DNA from: Clostridia bacterium
Lineage (GTDB): Bacteria > Bacillota > Clostridia > Christensenellales > Aristaeellaceae
DNA length: 64,000 nt
Direction: 5' to 3'
Assembly (NCBI GenBank): GCA_017527065.1
Contig: JAFXQO010000003.1
Coordinates: 1-64,000, forward strand
Below the pieces are notes generated by a model. It did no database searches. It was not told where the DNA came from and was given only the letters and a program-made list of their open reading frames with translations. This document shows, one piece after another, positions 8,214 through 17,724 of the stretch (position 1 is its first letter; each line of letters begins with the position of its first letter). The position numbers were made by a program, and so were the translations under genes.

Positions 8214-9030
8214 TTTGACGGAAAATCAGGGGGCGTGGGCGGCGGCCCGCACACGCCTCTTTGGCGCGCGCAAAGGCGAAGCGCCCAAGCCGCCCGAACT
8301 TGACATGAACCGCCTGCCGCGGCATATCGCCATCATCATGGACGGCAACGGCCGCTGGGCGACGCGGCGCGGCCTGCCCCGCACGGCGGGCCACAGGGCG
8401 GGCGTCGAGGCGCTGCGCGCCATCATTCGCGCCTGCGACGGGCTCAAAATCGAGGCGCTGAGCATCTACGCCTTCTCGACGGAGAACTGGAGCCGCTCGA
8501 AGGAAGAGGTCGGGGCGCTGATGGGCCTGCTGCTGGCCTATTTCCGCTCGGAAATCGACGAGCTGGACGAAAAGAACGTGTGCATCCGCATACTGGGCGA
8601 CGTGGACGGCATGCCCGGCCCGCAGCGCCAGGCGCTTTACGACGCCATGGCCCGCACGGGGAAGAACACCGGCCTCAAGCTGAACATCGCCCTCAATTAC
8701 GGCGGGCGCGACGAGCTGCTGCGGGCGGCGAAGATTCTGGCCGCGCGGGCGGTGCGGGAGGGCGTCGACCCGGACAGCTTCACCCGCGCCGACTTTGAGG
8801 ACGCGCTGTACACCCGCGGCCTGCCGGACGTGGATCTTCTGATCCGCACCAGCGGCGAAATGCGCATATCGAATTTCCTCCCTTACCAGATCGCCTACGC
8901 GGAGTTCGTGGTGGTCGACACGCTTTGGCCGGATTTCGACGTGGCGGCGCTGAGGAGCGCCATCGCGGCGTATCAGGGCCGCGACCGGCGCTTCGGCGGC
9001 GTGAAGGAGAGTAAGGAGAATCAGGCATGA
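8203..9030 (+). CDS. uppS: Isoprenyl transferase (undecaprenyl diphosphate synthase)
   Basis: Condenses isopentenyl-PP with farnesyl-PP to the C55 lipid carrier used for peptidoglycan and other envelope polymers. 275 residues. The signature HIAIIMDGNGRWA carries the catalytic Asp (D47); YAFSTENWSR and the C-terminal PDVDLLIRTSGEMRISNFLPYQ complete the cis-prenyltransferase fold. The N-terminus is about 25 residues longer than the minimal enzyme. It overlaps its neighbours on both sides. Confidence 0.97.
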   Translation: MKNDLTENQGAWAAARTRLFGARKGEAPKPPELDMNRLPRHIAIIMDGNGRWATRRGLPRTAGHRAGVEALRAIIRACDGLKIEALSIYAFSTENWSRSKEEVGALMGLLLAYFRSEIDELDEKNVCIRILGDVDGMPGPQRQALYDAMARTGKNTGLKLNIALNYGGRDELLRAAKILAARAVREGVDPDSFTRADFEDALYTRGLPDVDLLIRTSGEMRISNFLPYQIAYAEFVVVDTLWPDFDVAALRSAIAAYQGRDRRFGGVKESKENQA

Positions 9031-9872
9031 AAAGGATCACCACGGGACTGGTTCTGGCCGTCGTGCTGGTGGCGCTCTGGTTCCTCAAGGGGCCGGTGCT
9101 GCGCGTCGCGCTGAGCCTGATCGCCTTCGCGGCGGTGGGCGAGATGGTCAGGACGCTGGACGCGGCGGGCATGCGGCCCGTCAGGTGGGCGCCGATGCTG
9201 TTCGCGGCGCTTGCCATGCCGGTCTACCTCCTTTTTGGCAGGGAGGCCGTCGGCCCGCTGTTCGCGCTGTTCTCCGTCGCGGGATTTGCGGCGGTGGTGC
9301 TGCGCGGGCGCGTGGATTTCGACGCCATGGCCGCTACCGTCTTCCCCATGGTGTATCCCGGTTTCATGCTGACCTTCTTCTTTCCGCTTCAGGATATCGG
9401 CGCGCCCCTGCTCGCGACATTGGCGGTGGGCCTCGCCTTCTTGAACGCGCTGATCACGGATGTGTTCGCCTGGGGCGTGGGACGCCTGCTGGGCCGGCAC
9501 CCGCTCACGCCCGAAATCAGCCCGAAAAAGACGGTCGAGGGCGCGCTGGGCGGGCTTGTGGGCGCGGCCGCTTCCGCCCCGATATGCGCCGGCCTGAGCT
9601 GGGTGATCGTGCGGTTTACGGTGTCGGCCGAGGCGGCGGCTTATCCCATGCCCTCGCTGCTGGTTCTGACGCTGGTGGCGGTCTTCGCGGGCGCGGCCTC
9701 CCAGTTCGGCGACCTGACGGCTTCCCTGGTCAAGCGCCGCTGCGGCATCAAGGACTACGGCAGCTTCCTGCCCGGCCACGGCGGCATGATGGACCGCATC
9801 GACAGCGTGCTGTTCGCCCTCGTGATCTGGCATATCTACTTCCTATATTGCTTGAAGGCGGTGGTTTTATGA
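9027..9872 (+). CDS. cdsA: Phosphatidate cytidylyltransferase
   Basis: Makes CDP-diacylglycerol from phosphatidic acid and CTP, the branch point of phospholipid synthesis. 281 residues, strongly hydrophobic with about eight membrane helices. The CdsA signature is complete: SLVKRRCGIKDYGSFLPGHG followed by GMMDRIDS, including the two metal-binding Asp residues. Start and stop both overlap neighbours through ATGA. Confidence 0.97.
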   Translation: MKRITTGLVLAVVLVALWFLKGPVLRVALSLIAFAAVGEMVRTLDAAGMRPVRWAPMLFAALAMPVYLLFGREAVGPLFALFSVAGFAAVVLRGRVDFDAMAATVFPMVYPGFMLTFFFPLQDIGAPLLATLAVGLAFLNALITDVFAWGVGRLLGRHPLTPEISPKKTVEGALGGLVGAAASAPICAGLSWVIVRFTVSAEAAAYPMPSLLVLTLVAVFAGAASQFGDLTASLVKRRCGIKDYGSFLPGHGGMMDRIDSVLFALVIWHIYFLYCLKAVVL

Positions 9873-11017
9873 GGACACTGGCCCTTCTGGGCGCGACCGG
9901 CTCAATCGGACGGCAGACGCTGGACGTCGTGCGCAGCGCGCCGGACAAATTCACAGTGGCGGCTCTGACAGCGCGTTCAAATGCGGATGCGCTGTTTGAT
10001 TTGATTCGGGAATTCAGGCCATCCGTGGCAGCGCTGGTGGAGGAGCCGGCGGAGATTCCCGCCGACGTGCGCTTCTGCGAATGGTTCTTCGGCGAGGACG
10101 CGGCGGTTCAGGCCGTGCGCGCCGCGAAGGCGGACGACGTGCTCTCCGCCGTGGTGGGGATCGCTGGACTGCCGGCGGCGCTGGCCGCGCTGGAGTCCAG
10201 CGGGCGGCTGCTGCTGGCGAACAAGGAATCGCTGGTCACGGGCGGCGAGCTGGTGACGGCGCGGGCGGCGGCGCTGAACAAGCCGGTGCTGCCGGTGGAC
10301 AGCGAGCACTCGGCCATCTTCCAGTGCCTGCAGGCGCGGCTCGGCAACCGGGTTTCCCGGCTGATCCTGACCGCCTCGGGCGGGCCCTTCCGCCGCTGGG
10401 CGAAGGAGGACATAGACCGCGCCACGCCGGCCCAGGCGCTGGGCCATCCCACCTGGAAAATGGGCCCGAAGATCACCGTGGACTGCGCCACGATGATGAA
10501 CAAGGGCCTTGAGGTGATCGAGGCGCACCACCTGTTCGGCATGCCGCTGGAAAGGATCGACGTGGTCGTGCATCCGCAGAGCGTCATTCATTCCATGGTG
10601 GAGTTCGGGGACGGGGCGGTGCTGGCCCAGCTGGGCCTGCCGGACATGCGCGTGCCCATCGCCTACGCCATGGGCTATCCGGAGCGCATCCCCTTCGGCG
10701 GGGAGCGGCTGGATCTCGTGAAGCTCGGCCAGATGACCTTTGAAGCGCCGGACATGGCGCGCTTTCCCTGCCTCAAAATGGCGATCGAGGCGCAGAAGGC
10801 GGGCGGCGTAATGCCCGTGGCGCTCAACGGCGCGAACGAGACGGCCGTGGCGGCGTTCCTGCGGGGCGTCATCCCCTTCGGCGGCATCGCCCGCGCGGTC
10901 GCCGCCGTGCTCGACGGAACGGAAAACAATGCCGTGACCTGTGTCGGGGACGTCTACGAGGCGGACCGCGCCGCCCGCCGCGCCGCGCAGGCGCTGATAG
11001 ACCAAAACAAAATTTAA
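9869..11017 (+). CDS. dxr: 1-deoxy-D-xylulose-5-phosphate reductoisomerase
   Basis: Second step of the MEP isoprenoid pathway: converts DXP to MEP using NADPH. 382 residues. The dinucleotide-binding loop is GATGSIGRQTLDV; LLANKESLV, VDSEHSAIFQCL, ASGGPFRRW and HPTWKMGPKITVDCATMMNK are the conserved substrate and metal-binding segments. It lies in the same operon as ispG, which works later in the same pathway, and as uppS, which consumes the product. Confidence 0.98.
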   Translation: MRTLALLGATGSIGRQTLDVVRSAPDKFTVAALTARSNADALFDLIREFRPSVAALVEEPAEIPADVRFCEWFFGEDAAVQAVRAAKADDVLSAVVGIAGLPAALAALESSGRLLLANKESLVTGGELVTARAAALNKPVLPVDSEHSAIFQCLQARLGNRVSRLILTASGGPFRRWAKEDIDRATPAQALGHPTWKMGPKITVDCATMMNKGLEVIEAHHLFGMPLERIDVVVHPQSVIHSMVEFGDGAVLAQLGLPDMRVPIAYAMGYPERIPFGGERLDLVKLGQMTFEAPDMARFPCLKMAIEAQKAGGVMPVALNGANETAVAAFLRGVIPFGGIARAVAAVLDGTENNAVTCVGDVYEADRAARRAAQALIDQNKI

Positions 11018-11049
11018 GATTTCTGATTTCAATCGGGGTGTTTCTTTCT

Positions 11050-12087
11050 ATGACAATCATCTACGCCATACTCCTCTTGGCCTTCATCATCATCATACAC
11101 GAGCTGGGCCATTACACGATGGGCCGGCTTTGCGGCATCGGCATCGAGGAGTTCTCCCTGGGCTTCGGCAAGAAGCTGATTCAGTGGAAGAAAAGCGGCA
11201 TCCTCTACTCGGTGCGCCTCGTCCTGCTGGGCGGCTATGTGCGCTTCACCGGCGAGGACGCGGACAGCGACGACCCGCGCGCCTTCAACAACCAGGCGGT
11301 GTGGAAGCGCTTCCTGACGGTGCTGGCCGGGCCCGCGATGAATTTCGTGCTGGGCTACCTGGCGGCGGTGATCTTCCTGGCGGGCTTCGGCATGTATACC
11401 GACGAGGTGCTGCCGCGCGTCGACGACCTGGTGGCCGCCACGCCGGCGGTGGAGGCGGGCCTGATGCCCGGCGATGTGATCGTATCGGTCGACGGCGAGG
11501 CCATCAGCTACGACCAGGCCGGTTACGACCGCATGAAGGCCCTCATGGCGCTGCATACCCAGGGCGAGCCGCTGGAGCTGGTCGTGCGGCGAGGCCGGCA
11601 GGAGATAGCCGTCGAGACGGGGCTCTATCTGGACGAGGACGGCCAGTGGAAGATGGGCGTCTTCATGACGCAGGGCCGGGAGCGGATGGGCTTTTTCAGC
11701 GCCCTGCGCTATGGCGGCGTTCTGATGGTGACGCTCACCCGCGAGATGCTCGTGTCGCTCAAAAACCTGGTGTTTCGCGGGGAGGGCCTGAACGAGGTGA
11801 GCGGCACGGTGGGCATCGTGCGGGAGGTCAGCCGCACGGTGAGCCAGGGCTTCGACATGGCGCTGTACTGGCTCCTGATCATCTCCACCAATCTGGGCAT
11901 CGTGAACCTGCTGCCCCTGCCCGCGCTGGACGGCGGGCGGCTGGTGTTCCTCATCGTGGAGGGCATCCGCCGCAAGCCCGTGCCCCGCGACAAGGAGGGC
12001 CTGGTGCACCTGGCGGGCCTGGCGATGTTCTTCGTGCTCTTCATCGTGCTCACCTGGCACGACATCGCCCGAATCATAGCGGGATAA
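11050..12087 (+). CDS. rseP: Site-2 intramembrane metalloprotease
   Basis: Cuts membrane-bound regulators inside the bilayer. 345 residues. The first helix carries the zinc motif HELGH, a PDZ domain follows (near residues 125-205), and the third core helix carries NLLPLPALDGGRLVF, the conserved Asn-Pro-Asp motif. The frame is open to a GTG at 11038, but CGGGGTG lies about 9 bases before the ATG at 11050. In Clostridia its partner proteins are usually anti-sigma factors; none is encoded here. Confidence 0.95.
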   Translation: MTIIYAILLLAFIIIIHELGHYTMGRLCGIGIEEFSLGFGKKLIQWKKSGILYSVRLVLLGGYVRFTGEDADSDDPRAFNNQAVWKRFLTVLAGPAMNFVLGYLAAVIFLAGFGMYTDEVLPRVDDLVAATPAVEAGLMPGDVIVSVDGEAISYDQAGYDRMKALMALHTQGEPLELVVRRGRQEIAVETGLYLDEDGQWKMGVFMTQGRERMGFFSALRYGGVLMVTLTREMLVSLKNLVFRGEGLNEVSGTVGIVREVSRTVSQGFDMALYWLLIISTNLGIVNLLPLPALDGGRLVFLIVEGIRRKPVPRDKEGLVHLAGLAMFFVLFIVLTWHDIARIIAG

Positions 12088-12091
12088 AACG

Positions 12092-12163
12092 CGCGGGGGA
12101 ACCCTTCCCCCGCGCCGGCAAAGCCGGCGCCGTGGATTGAAAGTCAGGGGCTGCGACCCCTGA
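12092..12163 (+). repeat. Cluster of three GC-rich palindromes at the rseP-ispG junction
   Basis: Three dyads in 72 bases: CGCGGGGG/CCCCCGCG (12092-12099 with 12107-12114), GCGCCGGC-aaa-GCCGGCGC (12112-12130, overlapping the first) and TCAGGGG/CCCCTGA (12144-12150 with 12157-12163). The first two are mutually exclusive in RNA because they share bases. No U-run follows, so this is not a standard terminator, and the operon continues. Confidence 0.8.
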
Positions 12164-12197
12164 TAACCCCAAAAGCAGAGAATAACGGAGGGTATTT

Positions 12198-13262
12198 TTG
12201 ATTATGACGAGACAGGTTATCGCGGGCGGCGTGGCCATCGGCGGCGGCGCGCCGGTGACGGTTCAGACCATGACCAACACGGATACGCGCGATTTGCAGG
12301 CCACCTCCGCGCAGATCGCGCGGCTGGCCGCGGCGGGCGCGGACATCGTGCGCGTGTCGGTGTTCGACGAGGCCTGCGCGGACAACGTGCGCCCGCTGGT
12401 CGATTCAAGCCCTGTGCCGCTGGTGGCGGACATCCACTTCGACTACCGGCTGGCCATACGCTCGATTGAGAACGGCATCTCCAAGCTGCGCATCAACCCC
12501 GGCAACATCGGCGGGGAGGCGAAGGTGAGGATCCTGGCCGACTGCCTCAAGGCGCACCATATTCCCGTGCGCGTGGGCGTGAACGCCGGTTCGCTGGAAA
12601 AGGACATTCTGGCCAAATACGGCGGCGTGACCCCAGAGGGCATGGTGGAGAGCGCGCTGGGCCACGTGCGGATGCTGGAAAGGTGCGGCTTCTACGACGT
12701 GGTGATCTCCATGAAGGCCCCGGACGTAAAGCGCACCATCGAGAGCTACCGCCTCGCGGCCAAAACCTGCGATTACCCGCTGCACGTGGGCGTGACCCAC
12801 GCGGGCTCCGAGGGCATGGGCCGCGTCAAGAGCGCCATCGGCATCGGGGCGCTGCTGGCCGACGGCATCGGCGACACCATCCGCGTGTCCCTCACGGGCG
12901 ATCCGCAGCCCGAGGTGGCCGCGGGCATCGACATACTGCGCGCGGTGGGCCTGCGGGGCGGCGTGGACGTGATCGCCTGCCCGACCTGCGGGCGCACCTG
13001 CATCGACGTGGAGGCCATCGCCCGCCGGGTGGAGGAGGCGACGCGCGCCATGAAGGCCGATCTCAAGGTGGCCGTGATGGGCTGCGTGGTCAACGGGCCG
13101 GGGGAGGCCAGGGAGGCGGACATCGGCATCGCCGGCGGCCAGAACGGCGGCGCGCTGTTCGTCAAAGGCGAAGCGCCCCGTCCCGTGCGCGGCGACCTCT
13201 TCGAGGCGCTGATGGAAGAAATCAGGAAGAAAATGGGGAACGGGGAATTAGGGCGCGGCTGA
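12198..13262 (+). CDS. ispG: 4-hydroxy-3-methylbut-2-enyl diphosphate synthase
   Basis: Iron-sulfur enzyme of the MEP pathway that converts MEcPP to HMBPP. 354 residues. VTVQTMTNTDTRD opens the TIM barrel; ISKLRINPGNIG and CPTCGRTCID with GCVVNGPGEAREADIGIAGG supply the cluster ligands. GGAGGG is 6 bases before a TTG at 12198 and 12 before an ATG at 12204, so either could be used. The last codons (NGELGRG and stop) are encoded inside a dispersed repeat at 13232-13349, so the C-terminus is not native to the family. Confidence 0.96.
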   Translation: MIMTRQVIAGGVAIGGGAPVTVQTMTNTDTRDLQATSAQIARLAAAGADIVRVSVFDEACADNVRPLVDSSPVPLVADIHFDYRLAIRSIENGISKLRINPGNIGGEAKVRILADCLKAHHIPVRVGVNAGSLEKDILAKYGGVTPEGMVESALGHVRMLERCGFYDVVISMKAPDVKRTIESYRLAAKTCDYPLHVGVTHAGSEGMGRVKSAIGIGALLADGIGDTIRVSLTGDPQPEVAAGIDILRAVGLRGGVDVIACPTCGRTCIDVEAIARRVEEATRAMKADLKVAVMGCVVNGPGEAREADIGIAGGQNGGALFVKGEAPRPVRGDLFEALMEEIRKKMGNGELGRG

Positions 13263-13349
13263 GGCCGCGCGGGGGAATGAGGCCGCGGCGGCTTCGGCGC
13301 GTTCCTTTCGGGCAAACTTCACCCCATTTCCAATTTTCCATTCCCCATT
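13232..13349 (+). repeat. Dispersed operon-junction repeat, copy A (118 bases)
   Basis: Bounded by AATGGGGAA (13232-13240) and its inverted copy TTCCCCATT (13341-13349). Inside is the hairpin GCGCGGC-TGAG-GCCGCGC (13253-13270). The ispG stop (13260-13262) is part of the hairpin loop, and the right end stops just before the polC ribosome site. Copy B at 28306-28405 has the same ends and the same hairpin in the same relation to its flanking genes; copy C starts at 63902. Confidence 0.85.
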
Positions 13350-13368
13350 AAGAAAAGAGGCGATAGCG

Positions 13369-16300
13369 ATGGAAGAAGCGTGGAGGGCGGCGCTGGCGGA
13401 CAAGCTGGGCGCGCTGCTGGAGTCCCTGTCCTTCGACAAGGCGCAGGTGAGCCGCGCGGGCGACAGGATGAACCTGTTCCTGAGCGCGGACAGGCTGCTC
13501 ACGGATCAGGAATGCGAAAAAGTGCGCGGCGCGTTCCGGGGCTTCTTCCAGGGCGTGAGCCTGAACGTGCGCCTCAGCTATCCCGCGCTGGGGCCACGGC
13601 TGTGCGGGGACATCGAGACCTACAGGGCGTATCTCACGCGGCGCGTGGGCCGGGAGTCGCCGGGGTCTCTGCCGGCGTTGGAGCACGCGCTCTGGCGCTT
13701 TGAAGAAGGCGCGCTGGTGCTGGGCTTTCAGGACGAGGTGAACGCTTCCTTCGCCCGTCGCAGGGGCGTCGAACAGATGCTGATGAACGTTCTGAAGGAC
13801 GAGTTCGCCGTGACCTGCCCGGTGCGCGTGGCGGTGAGCGGCGACGAGAAGGAGCGGCTCAGGGAGATCGCCGAGCGCCAGGCCGAGTCCGACAGGCGGC
13901 TGAGCGAGATGGTGGCCAAGGCCAGCCAGCCCGCGAAGGACGCGAAGAAGGCCCCGCCCAAGGCGCTCTACGGCCGCACCATCGCGGACAGGGAGATTGA
14001 GATCAGGGAGCTCACCGAGGACGCGGGCCGCGTCGTCGTCAAGGGCGAAGTGCTCAAGCTGGAGACCCGCCCGATGAAGAACGATTCCGGCTTCATCCTC
14101 AGTTTTACGCTGACCGACCACACCGGCACGGTCTACTGCAAGACCTTCGCCCGCGCCAAGGGCGACGAGGAGCGCGGCGCGCAGCAGCTGGAGGCCCTCA
14201 AGGGGGCGCTGGTTCCCGGCGCGTGGGTCAAGGTGCGCGGAAAATACCAGATGGACACCTACCTGCGGGAGATGGCCGTCATAGCGGACGACATCAACCG
14301 CGAGGACGCGCCCAGGCGGGTGGATACGGCGGCCCGCAAGCGCGTGGAGCTGCACATGCACACCCAGATGAGCGCCATGGACGGCCTGTCCTCCGCCAGC
14401 GACCTCATCAGGCAGGCGGCCAAGTGGGGCCATCCGGCCGTGGCCGTGACCGATCACGGCGTGCTGCAGGCGTTTCCCGAGGCCTTCGGCGCGGCGAAGA
14501 AAAACGGCATCAAGCTCATTCCCGGCTGCGAGGGCTACCTGATCGACGACGCCGCCCAGATCGTGGACATGCCGGACAGCCGGCCGGTGGACGGCGGGAC
14601 CTATGTGGTGCTGGACGTGGAGACCACCGGCCTCAACATCGCCGCGGACATGATCATCGAGATCGGCGCGGTGCGCATCGAGGACGGGCGGGAGGTGGCC
14701 GAGTTCTCACAGCTCATCAACCCGGAGCGGCCCATTCCGGAGAAAGTGGTCGAGCTGACCGGCATTACGGACGGCATGGTGCAGGACATGCCGGTCATCG
14801 GCGAGGTGATCGGCGATTTCGCGCGCTTCTGCGAGGGCGCGGCGCTGGTGGCCCACAACGCTTCTTTTGACATGGCGTTTTTCGAGCGCGCCTTCCGCGC
14901 CGCCGGCCTGCCCTTTGACCATCCCAAGCTGGACACGCTCACGCTCGTGCGCAATCTCTATCCCGAGCAAAAGTCCCACAAGCTGGGCGCGATGTGCAAA
15001 TACCTGGGCGTGCCGCTGGCGCGGGCGCACCGGGCCGTGCACGACGCCCGCGCGACCGGCCAGATGATGCTCATCGCGCTGGAAAAGCTGCAAACGGAGT
15101 ACGGCCGCAAGACCCTCGCCCAGCTGAACGGCGTGTTTGCCGGCGACGCGGGCGGCGCGGCGTATCACATCATCCTGCTGGTAAAGAACCAGCAGGGCCT
15201 TTTCAACCTGAACCGCCTGGTGAGCGAATCGCATCTCAACTACTTCCACCGCACGCCGCGCATGCCCCGGGGGCTGATACAGCGCTACCGCGAGGGGCTC
15301 ATACTGGGCAGCGCCTGCGAGGCGGGCGAGCTGTTCCGCGCCGTGGCCGCGGGCAAGGACGAAAAGACGCTGGAGCGCATCGCCTCGTTTTACGATTACC
15401 TGGAGATACAGCCCATCGGCAACAACGCCTTCATGATCCGCGACGGCGCGGCGAAGGATGAGGAGGCGCTCAGGGACTACAACCGCCGCATCGTGGCGCT
15501 GGGCGAAAAGCTGAACAAGCCCGTCTGCGCCACCGGCGACGTGCATTTCAAAGAGCCCACCGACGCCATCTTCCGCGCCATCATCATGAACGCCAAGGGC
15601 TTCGAGGACGCTGACAACCAGGCGCCCCTCTATTTCCGCACCACCGACGACATGCTGGCCGAGTTCGGCTACCTCGGCCCTCAGAAGGCCATGGAGGTGG
15701 TGGTGGACAACCCCAACGCCATCGCGGACATGGTGGAGAAGGTGACCATCTTCCCCAAGCACCCGGAGGGCAAGGAGACCTTCCAGCCCTTCTGGCCGGA
15801 CGCGGAAAACTTCATACGCACCGAATCCATCCGCCGGGCGCACGAGATCTACGGCGACCCGCTGCCGGAGATCGTCCAGGCGCGGCTGGACAAGGAGCTT
15901 GGCTCCATCTGCGGCTACGGCTTCTCGACGCTTTACAACATCGCCGTGATGCTGGTCAAGAAGTCCATGTCGGACGGCTACATCGTCGGGTCCCGGGGTT
16001 CGGTCGGCTCGTCCCTGGTGGCCTACCTGACCGGCATCACCGAGGTCAACGCGCTGCCGCCCCACTACGTCTGCCCCAGCTGCCGCCACGTGGAGTTCGA
16101 CGTGCCGGCCCAGTACACCTGCGGCCTGGACCTGCCGCCGAAGGCCTGCCCCGACTGCGGCGCGACCATGATGAAGGACGGCTTCAACATTCCCTTCGAG
16201 GTGTTTTTGGGCTTCAAGGGCGACAAGGTGCCCGACATCGACCTGAACTTCTCCGGCGTTTACCAGCCGATCGCCCACAGCTACGTGAAGGAGCTCTTCG

Positions 16301-17694
16301 GCGCGAAGCAGGTTTACCGGGCCGGCACCATCGGCACCGTGGCGGAGAAGACCGCCTACGGCTATGTGCTCAAATACCTGGAGGAGAAGGGCCTTACCGC
16401 CTCCAACGCGGAGAAGGAGCGCCTGGCGGCGGGCTGCACCGGCGTGAAGCGCACCAGCGGCCAGCATCCGGCGGGCATGGTGGTCGTGCCGGAAGAATAC
16501 GAGATCTACCAGTTCACGGCCATCCAGCATCCGGCCGACGACCAGACCAGCGAGACCATCACCACCCACTACGACTTCAACTCCATGCACGACGTGCTGG
16601 TCAAGCTGGACATCCTCGGCCACGATGACCCGACCATGCTGCGCGCCCTTCAGGACCTGACCGGCATCGCGCCGCAGGCCGTGCCGCTGGACGATCCGGA
16701 GGTGTTCAGGAGCATCATCTCGCTCTTCTCAAGTCCCGAGGCGCTGGGCGTCACGCCGGAGGCGATCGGCTGCCCCACCGGCACCCTTGGCGTGCCGGAG
16801 TTCGGCACCACCTTCGTGCGCGGCATGCTGACGGATACCAGGCCCTCCTCCATGGAGGAGCTGATCCGCATTTCCGGCCTGTCCCACGGCACGGACGTGT
16901 GGCTGGGCAACATACAGGACATCGTCAAGGGCGGCATCGCCACCCTGAAGAGCGCCCCCTGCACCCGCGACGACATCATGAACCAGCTCATCGCCTGGGG
17001 CGTACCCAACAAGATGGCCTTCGACATCATGGAGTACACCCGCAAGGGCAAGGCGGCCAAGGCGGGCGGCGTGTTCCAGAGCGGCATGGAGGAGTCCATG
17101 CGCGAGCACGGCGTGCCGGACTGGTTTATCGACGCCTGCCGAAAGATCGGCTACATGTTCCCCAAGGCCCACGCCGTGGCCTACGTCACGATGGCCCTGC
17201 GCATCGCCTATTTCAAGGTGTATCATCCCACCGAGTACTACGCCTGCTACCTGAAGCGCAACATCGAGAAGTTCGACGGCTCGAAGATGGTCTGCTCTCT
17301 GGCCCACGCCAAAAGCTGGATGGAGGACATCCAGAACCTGCCCAAGGAGGCGCGGGACAAGGAAGACGACACCGTGACCATGTTGGAAATACTCATCGAG
17401 ATGCTCACGCGCGGCATCCGGCTGCTGCCTGTGGACCTGTACAAATCGCACCCGGAGGATTTCGTCATCGAGGGCGACAAGGCCATCCGCGTGCCCTTCA
17501 GCTCGCTGCCCGGCCTGGGCCTGAGCGCGGCCCAGAACCTGGCCGCCATCCGCGACCAGGGGCCGTTCATCTCCCGGGAGGACATGGTGCGCCGCAAAGT
17601 GGGCAAGTCGGTGGTGGAAATGCTGAAAAACTGCGGCGCGCTGGGAGATCTGCCGGAGAGCAGTCAAATGAGCTTGTTCGACTTTGGCTTATAA
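13369..17694 (+). CDS. polC: DNA polymerase III alpha subunit, Gram-positive PolC type
   Basis: Main replicative polymerase with its own 3'-5' proofreading. 1441 residues, the usual PolC length. Order: N-terminal domain; OB fold (about 205-315); PHP domain starting VELHMHTQMSAMDG; an inserted DEDDh exonuclease with VLDVETTGLN (D416, E418), AHNASFDMAF and HRAVHDARATG; then the palm with PDIDLNFSG (D956, D958). A cysteine zinc site (CPSCRH, CGLDLPPKACPDCG) and GSRGSVGSSLVAYLTG are typical. The extreme C-terminus QMSLFDFGL is a sliding-clamp-binding motif. AAAGAGG precedes the ATG. Confidence 0.98.
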   Translation: MEEAWRAALADKLGALLESLSFDKAQVSRAGDRMNLFLSADRLLTDQECEKVRGAFRGFFQGVSLNVRLSYPALGPRLCGDIETYRAYLTRRVGRESPGSLPALEHALWRFEEGALVLGFQDEVNASFARRRGVEQMLMNVLKDEFAVTCPVRVAVSGDEKERLREIAERQAESDRRLSEMVAKASQPAKDAKKAPPKALYGRTIADREIEIRELTEDAGRVVVKGEVLKLETRPMKNDSGFILSFTLTDHTGTVYCKTFARAKGDEERGAQQLEALKGALVPGAWVKVRGKYQMDTYLREMAVIADDINREDAPRRVDTAARKRVELHMHTQMSAMDGLSSASDLIRQAAKWGHPAVAVTDHGVLQAFPEAFGAAKKNGIKLIPGCEGYLIDDAAQIVDMPDSRPVDGGTYVVLDVETTGLNIAADMIIEIGAVRIEDGREVAEFSQLINPERPIPEKVVELTGITDGMVQDMPVIGEVIGDFARFCEGAALVAHNASFDMAFFERAFRAAGLPFDHPKLDTLTLVRNLYPEQKSHKLGAMCKYLGVPLARAHRAVHDARATGQMMLIALEKLQTEYGRKTLAQLNGVFAGDAGGAAYHIILLVKNQQGLFNLNRLVSESHLNYFHRTPRMPRGLIQRYREGLILGSACEAGELFRAVAAGKDEKTLERIASFYDYLEIQPIGNNAFMIRDGAAKDEEALRDYNRRIVALGEKLNKPVCATGDVHFKEPTDAIFRAIIMNAKGFEDADNQAPLYFRTTDDMLAEFGYLGPQKAMEVVVDNPNAIADMVEKVTIFPKHPEGKETFQPFWPDAENFIRTESIRRAHEIYGDPLPEIVQARLDKELGSICGYGFSTLYNIAVMLVKKSMSDGYIVGSRGSVGSSLVAYLTGITEVNALPPHYVCPSCRHVEFDVPAQYTCGLDLPPKACPDCGATMMKDGFNIPFEVFLGFKGDKVPDIDLNFSGVYQPIAHSYVKELFGAKQVYRAGTIGTVAEKTAYGYVLKYLEEKGLTASNAEKERLAAGCTGVKRTSGQHPAGMVVVPEEYEIYQFTAIQHPADDQTSETITTHYDFNSMHDVLVKLDILGHDDPTMLRALQDLTGIAPQAVPLDDPEVFRSIISLFSSPEALGVTPEAIGCPTGTLGVPEFGTTFVRGMLTDTRPSSMEELIRISGLSHGTDVWLGNIQDIVKGGIATLKSAPCTRDDIMNQLIAWGVPNKMAFDIMEYTRKGKAAKAGGVFQSGMEESMREHGVPDWFIDACRKIGYMFPKAHAVAYVTMALRIAYFKVYHPTEYYACYLKRNIEKFDGSKMVCSLAHAKSWMEDIQNLPKEARDKEDDTVTMLEILIEMLTRGIRLLPVDLYKSHPEDFVIEGDKAIRVPFSSLPGLGLSAAQNLAAIRDQGPFISREDMVRRKVGKSVVEMLKNCGALGDLPESSQMSLFDFGL

Positions 17695-17724
17695 AGAAGG
17701 ACGATAAGGAAAGGGGCCGATCTC

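Noticed and set aside
13263-13368. Separate promoter for polC in the ispG-polC gap
   Set aside because: No pair of hexamers with suitable spacing was seen; the gap is filled by repeat copy A.
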